Assembly (NCBI GenBank): GCA_963546395.1
Contig: CAUUMS010000004.1
Span: 1-64,000 of the forward strand
DNA length: 64,000 nucleotides
Source of the DNA: Bacteroides_D sp963546395
GTDB lineage: Bacteria; Bacteroidota; Bacteroidia; Bacteroidales; CAJPTX01
Direction of reading: 5' to 3'
Shown: positions 8,807 through 17,454 of the stretch, in pieces
How the letters are laid out: the number at the start of each line of letters is the position of its first letter
How positions within the stretch are numbered: position 1 is the first letter of the stretch
The notes under the pieces: model-generated
Told to the model about the DNA's origin: nothing
Seen by the model: the letters and a program-made list of their open reading frames with translations, nothing else
Databases searched by the model: none
Translations under genes and position numbers: made by a program

Positions 8807-9166
8807 TCACCCGTTCACGGGTAACGAGGCCTGCACGGCGTGCGGCAGGCTACTCCGTACGAGCTCGTACGAATGCCCTATCAGATCCTCCACCAGTGTG
8901 CGCCCCAGGACGTGAAGATCGGTCAGCGTATTCCAGTGCTTCTTGCTCATATGCCACCCTGGAGTAATCTGGCTGTGCTGGGCACGCAGCTCGAGGGCAC
9001 GCTCCGGATCGCACTTCAGATTGATGCGCAGCGGCTGCACGTCGAGGCTCACGAGCATAAACATCTTACCTCCCACCCGGAACACCAGCACCCCCTCGCC
9101 AAACGGCATGTCCTCCGTGGCCCCTGAGAGGCCGAGGGCATAATCCCGCACCCATTCAATGTCCAT
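8807..9166 (-). CDS. MmcQ/YjbR family DNA-binding-like protein
   Basis: A 119-residue protein of the MmcQ/YjbR family, whose CyaY-like fold is proposed to bind DNA. Recognisable family signatures are an N-terminal helix with YALGLSGATEDMPFG, a strand GKMFMLVSL, the INLKCDPERALELR segment, and the SKKHWNT loop near residue 75. Length is normal. It is followed on the same strand by the DUF5713 gene, which has its own promoter-like box. Its precise role is not known for the family. Confidence 0.9.
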   Translation of the reverse strand: MDIEWVRDYALGLSGATEDMPFGEGVLVFRVGGKMFMLVSLDVQPLRINLKCDPERALELRAQHSQITPGWHMSKKHWNTLTDLHVLGRTLVEDLIGHSYELVRSSLPHAVQASLPVNG

Positions 9167-9266
9167 AATGACCTCGCTTTACAAGATGGGCCAGCTGAAG
9201 TATACCCCCAGCCGGCCCATCGCAATAGAGTTCAGCACCTTGCGCAAAAGCGCACTGTGCATTGTG

Positions 9267-10298
9267 TTACTGCACCTTCACCACGCTTTGCACCAGCGTA
9301 TTACCGCTAGCCTCAACCCGGAGCAGGTACTGCCCAGACTGTAGGCCGGACACCTGGGAGGTGAAGGCATTCTCATACTCGCCCGCCTCCATGTGCCGCT
9401 GTAGGAGCGTGCACACTAGCATACCGCGCATATCGTACATAGCGATGGTCACGTTCGACGGAGCCAGCAGCTTGTAGCTCACCGTCAGGCTATTGTCAAA
9501 CGGATTGGGGTAGCTCGACACCGAGGCCAGCTGGCCCTTCTCCTCATCCTTCGGCTGCTGTAGCGACAGCTCGGGCAGCTCGATCACCGGGTTGTAAGCC
9601 CCCTTAAGCGGCTCGAGCGTGCCATCCTTCCTGCGCTCGAAGATGAGCGAGAGCACCGGGTAACGGTGCGAAGCCACATACCAGCGGTAGGTCACCACCG
9701 TCGTAACCCATGGGTTAGTCTGCGAGCCGTAGGCAATGGTGTGAGTGGTAGCCACGCGCAGCGCATTACGCAGCGTGGTGCCAGGCAGCATCAGCGTGCC
9801 GTAAGCGTCGGCCTGCACCTGGTAGGTGAGTTGCAACGGCTGCTCATAGCCACCCTGGTAGCGTTGCACACCCGCCGACTGCCCCTCGAAGCGATCTCCG
9901 TAGGCAAACGGGTAGCGCATCTTCAGCACTGGCTCCTGGTACAGACGCACGGAATTTCCATCCACACGGAGGCCCATCACGTTCAGCTGCTGGGCGTTCG
10001 TCGTCATGAAGGCCTCCAGGCCACCCTCCACCAGGCACGAGTTGGTGCCGAGCAGCTCAGCGGGAGGCGTTAGTAGCTTGGGATCCACCACATCCCCATG
10101 GAACGGGGCCACCTGAGGGAGCGCAGAGAAGTCCCACGTAACATTCTCCCCCGCCTGCCCAGGCGTAGAAAAGGTGGTGATAATCATCGGGTTCGGATTA
10201 CCCGGCAGCAATCCATGCGCCGCCTCAGTCAGCACCGTCTGCGCTTGCACAGCCATAGCCGCCACGGCCACAGCCAATGTGAGTAGTATTCTTCTCAT
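9267..10298 (-). CDS. Secreted protein with T9SS type A C-terminal sorting domain
   Basis: A 343-residue protein with an N-terminal signal peptide (MRRILLTLAVAVAAMAVQAQ) and a C-terminal T9SS type A sorting domain over about the last 80 residues. The sorting domain shows SSYPNPFDNSLTVSY, VTIAMYDMRGMLV and a final SGQYLLRVEASGNTLVQSVVKV pattern (by position 265-343). Such domains direct export through the outer-membrane type IX machinery and attachment to the surface. The central region (residues 25-255) is beta-rich with no recognisable catalytic domain. The ATG at 10298 is preferred over an upstream extension because it gives a clean signal peptide and sits 60 bases from a -7 box. Confidence 0.88.
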   Translation of the reverse strand: MRRILLTLAVAVAAMAVQAQTVLTEAAHGLLPGNPNPMIITTFSTPGQAGENVTWDFSALPQVAPFHGDVVDPKLLTPPAELLGTNSCLVEGGLEAFMTTNAQQLNVMGLRVDGNSVRLYQEPVLKMRYPFAYGDRFEGQSAGVQRYQGGYEQPLQLTYQVQADAYGTLMLPGTTLRNALRVATTHTIAYGSQTNPWVTTVVTYRWYVASHRYPVLSLIFERRKDGTLEPLKGAYNPVIELPELSLQQPKDEEKGQLASVSSYPNPFDNSLTVSYKLLAPSNVTIAMYDMRGMLVCTLLQRHMEAGEYENAFTSQVSGLQSGQYLLRVEASGNTLVQSVVKVQ

Positions 10299-10357
10299 AG
10301 TCCAACGGGTTAATAGTTTACAGTCCCTCTCCTTTCGTAAAACGTATAAAGCGCATG

Positions 10358-10365
10358 CAAAGTTA
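10358..10365 (-). promoter_or_regulatory. Putative -7 box (TAACTTTG) of the T9SS protein gene
   Basis: Minus-strand TAnnTTTG match 60 bases upstream of the ATG at 10298, downstream of the hairpin that follows chemoreceptor 2. Confidence 0.5.
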
Positions 10366-10419
10366 ACCCACCGCGTGAAAATTTTCACTCCGAGCCAAGA
10401 ATCCGCGCCCGCATACGCA

Positions 10420-10453
10420 GCGAGGGTAGCCGGCGTGTACCGGCTACCCTCGC
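10420..10453 (-). terminator. Perfect 14-bp hairpin after chemoreceptor 2, no T-tract
   Basis: Arms GCGAGGGTAGCCGG (10420-10433) and its exact complement (10440-10453) enclose a 6-base loop, 25 bases after the chemoreceptor stop. On the minus strand the flank is TGCGTATGCG, so it lacks the usual U-tract. It is either a Rho-assisted/T-less terminator or an mRNA 3'-end stabiliser. Confidence 0.6.
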
Positions 10454-10477
10454 CCATGACTCGCCCCCGTCAACCGA

Positions 10478-12247
10478 TTAGCTCACCTTGAAGAACGCCA
10501 CCGCATTAGCCACATCGCCCGCCAGGCGTTGCAGCTCCTCAGCACTCATAGCCATCTCCTCGGCAATAGCAGCATTCGACTGCGTGGTCTGATTCAGCTG
10601 CTGCACCGCCACGTTCACCTGATTAGCCCCCACCGTCTGCTCGTGGCTCGCTGAACTGATCTCCGTGACCAGCGTCGAGGTGCGTTGCACTTCAGGGAGT
10701 GCAATCTCGAGCCGGTGCCCAGCCTCCGTCTGCTCACGCACACCGTCCTGCGTCAGACGCTGGATCTCCTCAGCCGACGTGGCACTCCGCTCCGCCAGCT
10801 TACGCACCTCGGCCGCCACCACGGCAAAGCCGCGCCCGTGCTCACCCGCGCGCGCCGCCTCCACCGCCGCATTCAGCGCCAGAATATTCGTCTGCGAGGC
10901 GATCTCATTGATAATGGAGATCTTCTCCGCAATCTGGCCCATGGCCGTCGTCACCGTTTGCGAGGCCGCGTAGACATCTTGCAGGCTCGAGGCACTCGCG
11001 TCGGCAATGCGCTGCGTCTCCGCGGCATTGTCGCTATTCTGCTGAATGTTAGCCGCTATCTCCTCCATGGTGCTCCCCACCTCCTCCGCATTGGCAGCCT
11101 GCTCTGTGGAGCTCTGGGAGAGGCGTTGCGCCGCATCGCTCACCTGTAGACTCGCCCCGTGCATCCGCTGCGAGCCGTCCATCAGCCGGCGAATGATCTC
11201 CCGCAGATTGGACACCATTTGCCGCAAGGCATCGGCCAGCTGGCCGATCTCGTCCTGCGATTCGCTCTGGGGCAAATCCACCCGCAAGTCGCCCTCAGCG
11301 ATCATCTGCGCCACGTGCACCCCGCGCGTGAGGCTGCGCGACAGCTTGCGCGATATGGTGGCCGCTATGGAGGCCCCGAGCACCAGCCCGATAGCGATGA
11401 ACAGCCCGATGAGCAGCGTGGATAGGCGACGGATGTTGTACATGTCCTGCTGCAAGTTCACCTCCAACGCCTCGGAGCTCGCGATGATCTCCTTCGCGAG
11501 CTCCGTCAGGTGCGACTGAATCTCGGCCAGCTTAGCATACCCCGCCACAGCCCCCTTGCAGTCGGTGTCATACTCGGCCAGCATCGAGCCCAGGGCCTTG
11601 TACTGCGCCTGCTGCGCCTCGGTGTCGGCATGAAGTGCCGCCAGCGTGCGCTGCAAGCTGACCATGCGCGTGAAGAGGTCGTCCTCCAGCTCCTTTTGGT
11701 GCGAAAGCTGCCACTTTGCAGCCACGTTGCGCATCAGCATAAACTCGCGCTCCATGCGCCGGAACTCCGCGGCGTGCGACGGGTCGTGCGCCGCCAGATC
11801 CCCCAGGAGCTGGGTGAGCGACAGCCCGGTGCGCAGCCCCGACTCCTCGCTGCGCTTCGACTGGCTCTGGAAGACATCCACGTAGTTCTGCCAGGTTTGG
11901 TGCAGATCGCTCGTCACCTGGTCGAAATGGTTGAGCAGGTTCAACGCTTCGCCCGCGTTCAGCTGCCCACGAATGAGCTCGATGAGGCGATCCTGCTCGC
12001 TGAAGTTCGTCTCAATCTGCCGGAGCAAGTCCGCATTGGCGCGCATGAAGTACTCCTTGCCGTTGCGGCTAATATCGAGCGTGAGCTTGCTCGCCGAGTT
12101 GGCCCAGTCGAACAACTTGATCCGTCGCGTCAACGTTTGCACCCCTAGGAAACCCACCACCCCGGAGAGCACGCTGAAGAATACTGCGGCCGCGAACGCC
12201 CCGTACAATTTCTGTTTGAGTTTAGCCCCCTTACCCCAAAACGCCAT
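10478..12247 (-). CDS. Methyl-accepting chemotaxis protein with long helical sensor
   Basis: A chemoreceptor of 589 residues. TM1 spans about residues 13-36 (LYGAFAAAVFFSVLSGVVGFLGV). A periplasmic region of about 240 residues is almost entirely helical, resembling an extended four-helix-bundle or helical-bimodular sensor. TM2 is near 275-298 (LLIGLFIAIGLVLGASIAATI), followed by HAMP (LTRGVHVAQMIAEGDL). The signalling hairpin (IASQTNILALNAAVEAARAGEHGRGF, positions about 455-480) is conserved. The sensor is unrelated in sequence to that of the first chemoreceptor at 6490, while the signalling tips are nearly the same. It has its own -7 box about 100 bases upstream. Confidence 0.94.
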   Translation of the reverse strand: MAFWGKGAKLKQKLYGAFAAAVFFSVLSGVVGFLGVQTLTRRIKLFDWANSASKLTLDISRNGKEYFMRANADLLRQIETNFSEQDRLIELIRGQLNAGEALNLLNHFDQVTSDLHQTWQNYVDVFQSQSKRSEESGLRTGLSLTQLLGDLAAHDPSHAAEFRRMEREFMLMRNVAAKWQLSHQKELEDDLFTRMVSLQRTLAALHADTEAQQAQYKALGSMLAEYDTDCKGAVAGYAKLAEIQSHLTELAKEIIASSEALEVNLQQDMYNIRRLSTLLIGLFIAIGLVLGASIAATISRKLSRSLTRGVHVAQMIAEGDLRVDLPQSESQDEIGQLADALRQMVSNLREIIRRLMDGSQRMHGASLQVSDAAQRLSQSSTEQAANAEEVGSTMEEIAANIQQNSDNAAETQRIADASASSLQDVYAASQTVTTAMGQIAEKISIINEIASQTNILALNAAVEAARAGEHGRGFAVVAAEVRKLAERSATSAEEIQRLTQDGVREQTEAGHRLEIALPEVQRTSTLVTEISSASHEQTVGANQVNVAVQQLNQTTQSNAAIAEEMAMSAEELQRLAGDVANAVAFFKVS

Positions 12248-12345
12248 GGTAGCCCGTCTTTAAAAAATTAGACCATGCGCGTGACCGATCCCCGAGCCCG
12301 ATTTTGCCTAGTGGGACGGAGGACGACCACCCGTAAACGAGTAGG

Positions 12346-12353
12346 CAAATGTA
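12346..12353 (-). promoter_or_regulatory. Putative -7 box (TACATTTG) of chemoreceptor 2
   Basis: Minus-strand TAnnTTTG match 98 bases before the ATG at 12247, implying an untranslated leader of roughly 90 bases. Confidence 0.45.
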
Positions 12354-12780
12354 CGTACAAAAGCCTACTAACAGAATTCGCACGCACTAGAAAAACGTCG
12401 ATGATAAAATTTGCATTTTCGAGTCGACAAGGCCATATACACCGGCAATAAATTGGCAAATACCGCAATAAACGGGCCTAAACCGGACAAAATGACATGA
12501 CATGCAAGGGGCTTGCCTGTTAGAAGGAGGATTCATGCAATGGATTACGGTACAGGCGATTACCCTCTTCTCCAGAAAGAGGCGTTTGATACGAAATGGG
12601 GCTAAAAAAGTTTCACCGCACGCTTCTTTTTCGTCTTTTGGTCGCACCAGAGAGGTTGCGATGCACCTGTTTAGCGCAAACCGGATCATCCACTAGCCCA
12701 CAACGCCTCCATGCATCCCCACCCGGAGGGCGCTCGATTGCGTTGGCGCAAAGGCCGATAGGTTGCCACCTCGAGGCACC

Positions 12781-12828
12781 AACGACGTACCAAATCCGTA
12801 TTTCGCAGCACAAATACGGACTTGGTAC
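12781..12828 (+). repeat. Palindromic intergenic repeat, copy A
   Basis: The core 12787-12828 has 17-base arms (GTACCAAATCCGTATTT and AAATACGGACTTGGTAC) that pair with one mismatch around an 8-base loop. Related cores with diverged arms occur at 30757-30799 and 60729-60770, all preceded by AAC and in the same plus-strand orientation. Similarity to copy B extends upstream over roughly 80-100 bases. This is the best-preserved palindrome of the three. Confidence 0.75.
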
Positions 12829-12937
12829 CTTGCTGCTAGAGCGATGGGGCGGCTGAAAGGGGTGGGAATACGCCTCGCATCTCCCGTCGGCTCAGCCACA
12901 GAGGAATGATTGCAAGGGCGTGATCCGCGCATTTGTG

Positions 12938-12945
12938 TACCTTTG
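12938..12945 (+). promoter_or_regulatory. Putative -7 box (TACCTTTG) of the small lipoprotein gene
   Basis: Exact TAnnTTTG match 39 bases before the ATG at 12985. It supports choosing that start over an upstream in-frame codon that precedes the box. Confidence 0.5.
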
Positions 12946-12984
12946 TGCGGGTGTACCCCATTTGAATTTTGCACTGCATTGACG

Positions 12985-13395
12985 ATGGAAGAAGCTGGAA
13001 CCTCGTTGCATTCCCTGCCGCGGCGCCTGCTTAGCTGGCTACCCGTGATGGCCCTGCTGGCGATGACGCTGGTGGCCTGTAATAAGAAGTCGGATGACTC
13101 TTTCGACATCCGCCGGGTGTGGCGCGTGGAGCGTGAAACGGTGCAGGGGGTGGAGGTGCCCAACAGCGCAGTGGTGGGCACGCGTTACGACTTCACGGAC
13201 AAGGATAAATGCGTAGTGACGACCCCCGACGGCACGCGCAACAAGTACGTGTGGAGCTACGATAAGGACTCGAACTCGCTGCTGGTGGGCGTGGAGCTGT
13301 ACACGGTGTACACTGCCGAGCGGAATGAATTCGTCTTCGGCAAGCTGCAAGGCAACGTGGATGGGGGTACGTACACCCTAACCCCGAGCCGTTAG
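12985..13395 (+). CDS. Small predicted lipoprotein
   Basis: A 136-residue protein with a signal peptide (SLPRRLLSWLPVMALLAMTLVAC) and a clear lipobox LVAC followed by NKKSDDS, so it should be lipidated and envelope-anchored. The mature part is short and beta-rich (WRVERETVQGVEVPN, TRYDFTDKDKCVV, YVWSYDKDSNSLLVG) and resembles lipocalin-like or META-like small lipoproteins of Bacteroidota, but no family is certain. The frame continues upstream to 12910, before the promoter box, so the start at 12985 is preferred. The porin-like gene follows 107 bases later and may be cotranscribed. Confidence 0.82.
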   Translation: MEEAGTSLHSLPRRLLSWLPVMALLAMTLVACNKKSDDSFDIRRVWRVERETVQGVEVPNSAVVGTRYDFTDKDKCVVTTPDGTRNKYVWSYDKDSNSLLVGVELYTVYTAERNEFVFGKLQGNVDGGTYTLTPSR

Positions 13396-13502
13396 CCCTC
13401 CCGCCGCACGGCATGGGCACCTTTCGTCTCGGTGGCGCGGGAATGGGTTCTGCAATGATGAAAATCTGCGCCAGGCCGTGCGTTGTGCTGCTCGCACTAC
13501 CG

Positions 13503-15596
13503 ATGGCCCCCAAGCTAAGAGTTGCGCTGTGGCTTGTGGCACTGGCGGGACTCATGCTCCTCTGCCCACGCCCAGGGCATGGTCAGGATTTCCCCCCTGA
13601 GCCGTTCCGTCCCCTAGGTGATACGGCAGCTCGCAGCACCGATTCAATTGCCGGCCCGGCGCAACGCGACTTCGCGCAGCCGTCGGGACTAGACTCGGCA
13701 GCAGTCACCACGGAGCCACAGGATTCCACGCGGCGACTCAGCGCCAACCTGCTAGTGCGCCTGACGCTCCCCGACACGGTGGGCTACATCACTGGCTGGC
13801 GGATGGACGCGGCCCACTGGAGCTACCCGCTCGCCACGGTGGACAGCAGCCTGAGCACCTCGCACATGTATCACCTCGGCTCGCCGCTGCACGGCACCGA
13901 GACCTCAATGGGCATGGGGTATAGCCCCCATTTGCAGGACGACTTTTTTGCCCGCCCGAGTCTGGCTGGTGCCCTCCCCTTCTGGATGCTCGCGCAGGAG
14001 GACTACGCGGCCACTCCCCTACAGCTCTACCACACGCTGGGCCCATTCGCCCGATTCAGCGCAGGCACCAATGGGAGCACCCGGAATAACGACCTGCTCG
14101 CGAGCCTGCTGTACACGCAGAACGTCACGCCGCATGTCAACCTCGGGTTTGATGTGCTGCACGGGAACGAGACGGGCGAGTATCTTCACCAGGAGGGGGG
14201 CGTGTCGAAAGGCCAAGGGTTCGCCAGCGTCTCCCAGTCGCACTACTACCTTGCCGCCAGCGTAGGCGGGAGCCGGCAACAGGTGCGACACAACGGGGGC
14301 ATCACGGAGGATCGTCTGCTCACCGACACGGTGCTACGCCCAGCCACTGTGCCCACGCGCATGTCACAGGCTAGCTCGCTAGTGCGCAGTCTGGACGCCA
14401 CGCTCGATGGGGCCTTCGACCTGGTGCAACACGTGGTGCGTCGCCGTGATTCGGCAGGGATCAACCATGTGTACAGGGAGCCACGCCTGTCGCTGATCAT
14501 GCAGCACAGCTACAGCCAACGTTCACGGCGGTACATCGATCGTGCCCCGGCCCCCAATCACCCGCCCTACAATATATCCAACGCGTACACGCACGACTCG
14601 GTGGCGCAGAACACGTATAGCGTGCGTCTCGGGCTGACCCTACACCAGACCCCGAACAGGGCCCTGTCGCTGCCCAGCATTCGCGGCTGGGTGGAGTACC
14701 GCACGGATGAGTACGTCATGCCGCGGCCACAGCAGTACATCAATCCCACCCTCGGTGAGCGCACCCGCGCGCTAGGGGTGGGGGCGCACGCCACGTATCG
14801 CATTCGGCACGTGGGCCTCGAGGCCTTTCTAGATTCGCGCCTCTGGGGCGAGCGATCCACTGCATCCACCGTGGGCGGACAGGCCACCGTGGCCCTACAC
14901 CGCGACGCTAGCAAGCTATGGTTCAGCGGGGGAGCACAACTCCGGGTGGAGCCGCCGCACTACTTCCTGCGGAATTACTACGGTAACACGTCGCAATGGA
15001 GCCTAGCGGGACAGCTACGGCCACAGCAGACGCTGGAGATAAATGCCCGGGTGCATGCCCCATGGTGGGGAGGCGAGTATGGGATGCGGAACGCCCTGTA
15101 CCGGCACTACACCTACTTCGACACCCTGGCCATGCCCTCGCAGATAAACACGCTGAACATCCTCAGCGTCTACGTGCAGCAATCGTTCCGCCGCTGGGGG
15201 GTGGTGGCCTTCGCCAGGGGTGTCTACCAGCTGTCATCGGCACGCAGCATTGTGGCCCTACCCCTGCTGATGGGGTACGCGCAGCTGGGGTATGAGCGGG
15301 AGCTGATTCGGAGCACGCTCACCTTGCGCCTGAGCGTGGAGATGTACTACCGCACGGCCTTCCGGGCCGACACCTACAACGATGCGCTGGGCGTGTACCA
15401 CCGGCAAAATGGGGTACGGATAGGGAACTACCCGATGGTGAACGTGGTGCTAAATGCCAAGTGGAAGAGTGCCAACGTATTCGTGGCCCTGCTGCATGCC
15501 AATCAGGATCTAGGGAGCCGACGCTACTTCGCCGGCGTGCATTACCCCGACCGGGAACGCTCGGTGCGATTCGGGTTCCAGTGGTACTTCCTGTAG
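13503..15596 (+). CDS. Putative porin, large outer-membrane beta-barrel
   Basis: A 697-residue protein with a signal peptide (LRVALWLVALAGLMLLC... GHGQ) followed by a Pro/Asp/Ser-rich linker and a long barrel-like region of alternating aromatic strands (for example LSLIMQHSYSQRSRRY and VWVEYRTDEYVMP-like segments). It ends in aromatic strands with FGFQWYFL, a C-terminal aromatic residue typical of BAM-inserted barrels. Overall it resembles the Bacteroidota putative-porin family (Porin_10). Other in-frame ATGs at 13413 and 13443 give a longer, unlikely leader; I chose 13503 for its clean signal peptide. Substrate unknown. Confidence 0.8.
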   Translation: MAPKLRVALWLVALAGLMLLCPRPGHGQDFPPEPFRPLGDTAARSTDSIAGPAQRDFAQPSGLDSAAVTTEPQDSTRRLSANLLVRLTLPDTVGYITGWRMDAAHWSYPLATVDSSLSTSHMYHLGSPLHGTETSMGMGYSPHLQDDFFARPSLAGALPFWMLAQEDYAATPLQLYHTLGPFARFSAGTNGSTRNNDLLASLLYTQNVTPHVNLGFDVLHGNETGEYLHQEGGVSKGQGFASVSQSHYYLAASVGGSRQQVRHNGGITEDRLLTDTVLRPATVPTRMSQASSLVRSLDATLDGAFDLVQHVVRRRDSAGINHVYREPRLSLIMQHSYSQRSRRYIDRAPAPNHPPYNISNAYTHDSVAQNTYSVRLGLTLHQTPNRALSLPSIRGWVEYRTDEYVMPRPQQYINPTLGERTRALGVGAHATYRIRHVGLEAFLDSRLWGERSTASTVGGQATVALHRDASKLWFSGGAQLRVEPPHYFLRNYYGNTSQWSLAGQLRPQQTLEINARVHAPWWGGEYGMRNALYRHYTYFDTLAMPSQINTLNILSVYVQQSFRRWGVVAFARGVYQLSSARSIVALPLLMGYAQLGYERELIRSTLTLRLSVEMYYRTAFRADTYNDALGVYHRQNGVRIGNYPMVNVVLNAKWKSANVFVALLHANQDLGSRRYFAGVHYPDRERSVRFGFQWYFL

Positions 15597-15694
15597 CGTA
15601 ACGGTGATACACCGCCACGAGCGGCCCTATGGCCCGTCACAAATGATCCTCGCTGGCTGAGGGGCGAGGGAGCGATCAACACCCCCGGGGTATG

Positions 15695-17446
15695 CTACCT
15701 GGCATAACGCCACCAGCGTAGCAGCTGCCACGCTGCGCCCACGAGCAAGAGGAGTATGGAGGGGAGGAGTAGGTTGAGGATTTGCCACCGCTGGCGGTGC
15801 TGCACAATGGTCTCCTGATTGAGAATGCGCACGCGCACCTCACGGCCTCGCAGCGAGAGGAGATCATCAAAGCCTGCCAGGTAAAAGGCCACGTTGCTCA
15901 GCAGCTCCTTATTGCCGAAGGTTTGCTGCGTGAAGCGGTCGAAGCCCAGAGGTAACACCTGGGTCTGAGCCCCCCGCACGCGCACATCATTGCGCGCAAT
16001 GGAGCCATCGGCAATAATGGCCATACGTGCCACTGGCCCCCTCTCACGGAATTCGAATTGCTGCCCACCGGCGATGGTGGAAACGGGACGATGGGCATAG
16101 AGCGAGGAGAAACGTCCCTCGAGGGTGATCCCCACAGGAACGTACGAGAGGTTCATGTGCTGAGGTGAGATGGGCTGGCGCACCTCCTCCAGGTTGATTA
16201 GCCTGGGCACTGAGAGGGCTCGAGCATGGGCAGAAGTGGTGAGCAACACCTGCCCACGCAGGGTGTCCACGCCCTGGGTAAGCTCAATGGGGCTGGGGAA
16301 ATGGGAGTACACCAGGTTGACATTGCGGGAGATGAGGCTCCTAGGCCCGGGGGTGAGCAACGGGAAATAGAGCCACGGCATGGGCGTGAAACGGGCTGGC
16401 TGACCCGCAAGCGCGGTGTTGATGGGCACAGGGGCGCATTGCATGTCCTGCAACAGATGCGGCGACAGGCGCACTCCCCAACGGAAGAAGAGGTCGCCGA
16501 GGTTGTGATCCACGGGGTAGGCTAGGGTCTCGCTGCCACGTTGCAGGGTGTCGAGCCCCACCGACACGGGGCTCACCATGAAGAGCAGGCACCCTCCCCG
16601 CATCAGGTACTGATCGAGCACCAGCTTCTCGCCCTCCGTGTAGGGACGGGTGGGATTGGCCACGATGGCCACATGGTACCCGTCGAGCGAGCCCACCTGT
16701 GGGGTGAGCGTATGATGCGACACCTCGAAGTCGTCAGAGAGGGTCTTCGCCCAATCCGCGGTCTCATTCTCAGAGAGCTCATCGTGCCCATGCAGGAATG
16801 CCAGGGAGGGCTTTTGGCTGCGCAATAGGCGCGCAAGGGCTGTGGTGAGCGTGTGCTCAAGGCTCTGAATGGCTAGGTCGACATTATCGGCCGCCGAGAG
16901 CGTTATCCGCTCATGGTACAGGTGCGCCTGGGCCGTTCGGCCCGCGTAGCTCATCGTCAACGCGGGGAAAACGAGTCGCTCGGTGAGGCTACCGTCCTTG
17001 CTCCGCTCCTGGGTGCTGATGGGGGTGATGCCGTCACGTATAAGCTGATCGTGAAAGTGGGCCCGCTCGCGCTCGTCGGCAATGGCATTGGGATCCTCGT
17101 GGAGGAATTGCACCCGATGGTGGCTGGCCACGCTGTACTCCTCCAGCATCTCCTGGAGGCTGCTCCGCAAACGGGCAAACTCGAGCGGTAGATCGCCCCC
17201 CAGGTAGGTGCGGACGTAGAGCGTGGTGGGGAGCGTGTCGAGCATGGCCCGGGTGGCTGGCGAGAGGGTGTAACGCTTATCCCCAGTGAGGTCGGCACGG
17301 AAATAGAACACCTGCCCCAGCGCATTCAGCAGGGCGACGGCGATGAGGGCATATAGCAGGATGGCTCCGTCTCGCAGCACCGACTGCGCAGCCCGCACCG
17401 GAAGGCTCATGCGACGGAACGGAGGGAACTTGGGCAACCTGGGCAT
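15695..17446 (-). CDS. gldG: GldG-type ABC transporter auxiliary protein
   Basis: The 583-residue product matches GldG, the extracytoplasmic partner of an ABC-2 transporter that in flavobacteria is needed for gliding. TM1 is at about residues 28-46 (ILLYALIAVALLNALGQVFYF), followed by the characteristic DLTGDKRYTLSPATRAML and LEFARLRSSLQEMLEEYS segments, and an ABC-auxiliary (DUF4350-like) domain with LAFLHGHDELSENE. A final TM lies near 560-578 (LLLPSILLLLVGAAWQLL). It lies 8 bases downstream of gldF on the same strand. No gldA ATPase is in the window. Involvement in actual gliding cannot be concluded, because GldG-like proteins occur in non-gliding Bacteroidota. Confidence 0.9.
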   Translation of the reverse strand: MPRLPKFPPFRRMSLPVRAAQSVLRDGAILLYALIAVALLNALGQVFYFRADLTGDKRYTLSPATRAMLDTLPTTLYVRTYLGGDLPLEFARLRSSLQEMLEEYSVASHHRVQFLHEDPNAIADERERAHFHDQLIRDGITPISTQERSKDGSLTERLVFPALTMSYAGRTAQAHLYHERITLSAADNVDLAIQSLEHTLTTALARLLRSQKPSLAFLHGHDELSENETADWAKTLSDDFEVSHHTLTPQVGSLDGYHVAIVANPTRPYTEGEKLVLDQYLMRGGCLLFMVSPVSVGLDTLQRGSETLAYPVDHNLGDLFFRWGVRLSPHLLQDMQCAPVPINTALAGQPARFTPMPWLYFPLLTPGPRSLISRNVNLVYSHFPSPIELTQGVDTLRGQVLLTTSAHARALSVPRLINLEEVRQPISPQHMNLSYVPVGITLEGRFSSLYAHRPVSTIAGGQQFEFRERGPVARMAIIADGSIARNDVRVRGAQTQVLPLGFDRFTQQTFGNKELLSNVAFYLAGFDDLLSLRGREVRVRILNQETIVQHRQRWQILNLLLPSILLLLVGAAWQLLRWWRYAR

Positions 17447-17454
17447 GACTTCGA

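Larger units (their letters stand above)
12248..12984. other. Long divergent intergenic region, AT-richer in its middle
   Basis: A 737-base gap between divergent genes. It holds a minus-strand -7 box, a locally AT-rich stretch (about 12380-12690) with short hairpins and a repeated GCAATAAA, a palindromic repeat copy near 12781-12828, and a plus-strand -7 box. I find no convincing gene in it; a 53-codon frame at 12535 with a strong ribosome-binding-like AAGGAGG is discussed separately. Confidence 0.6.

Noticed and set aside
12387..12689. 100-codon minus-strand frame in the gap before the lipoprotein gene
   Set aside because: No conserved-looking segments, no promoter box, and it overlaps the AT-rich island and the plus-strand 53-codon frame; likely chance.
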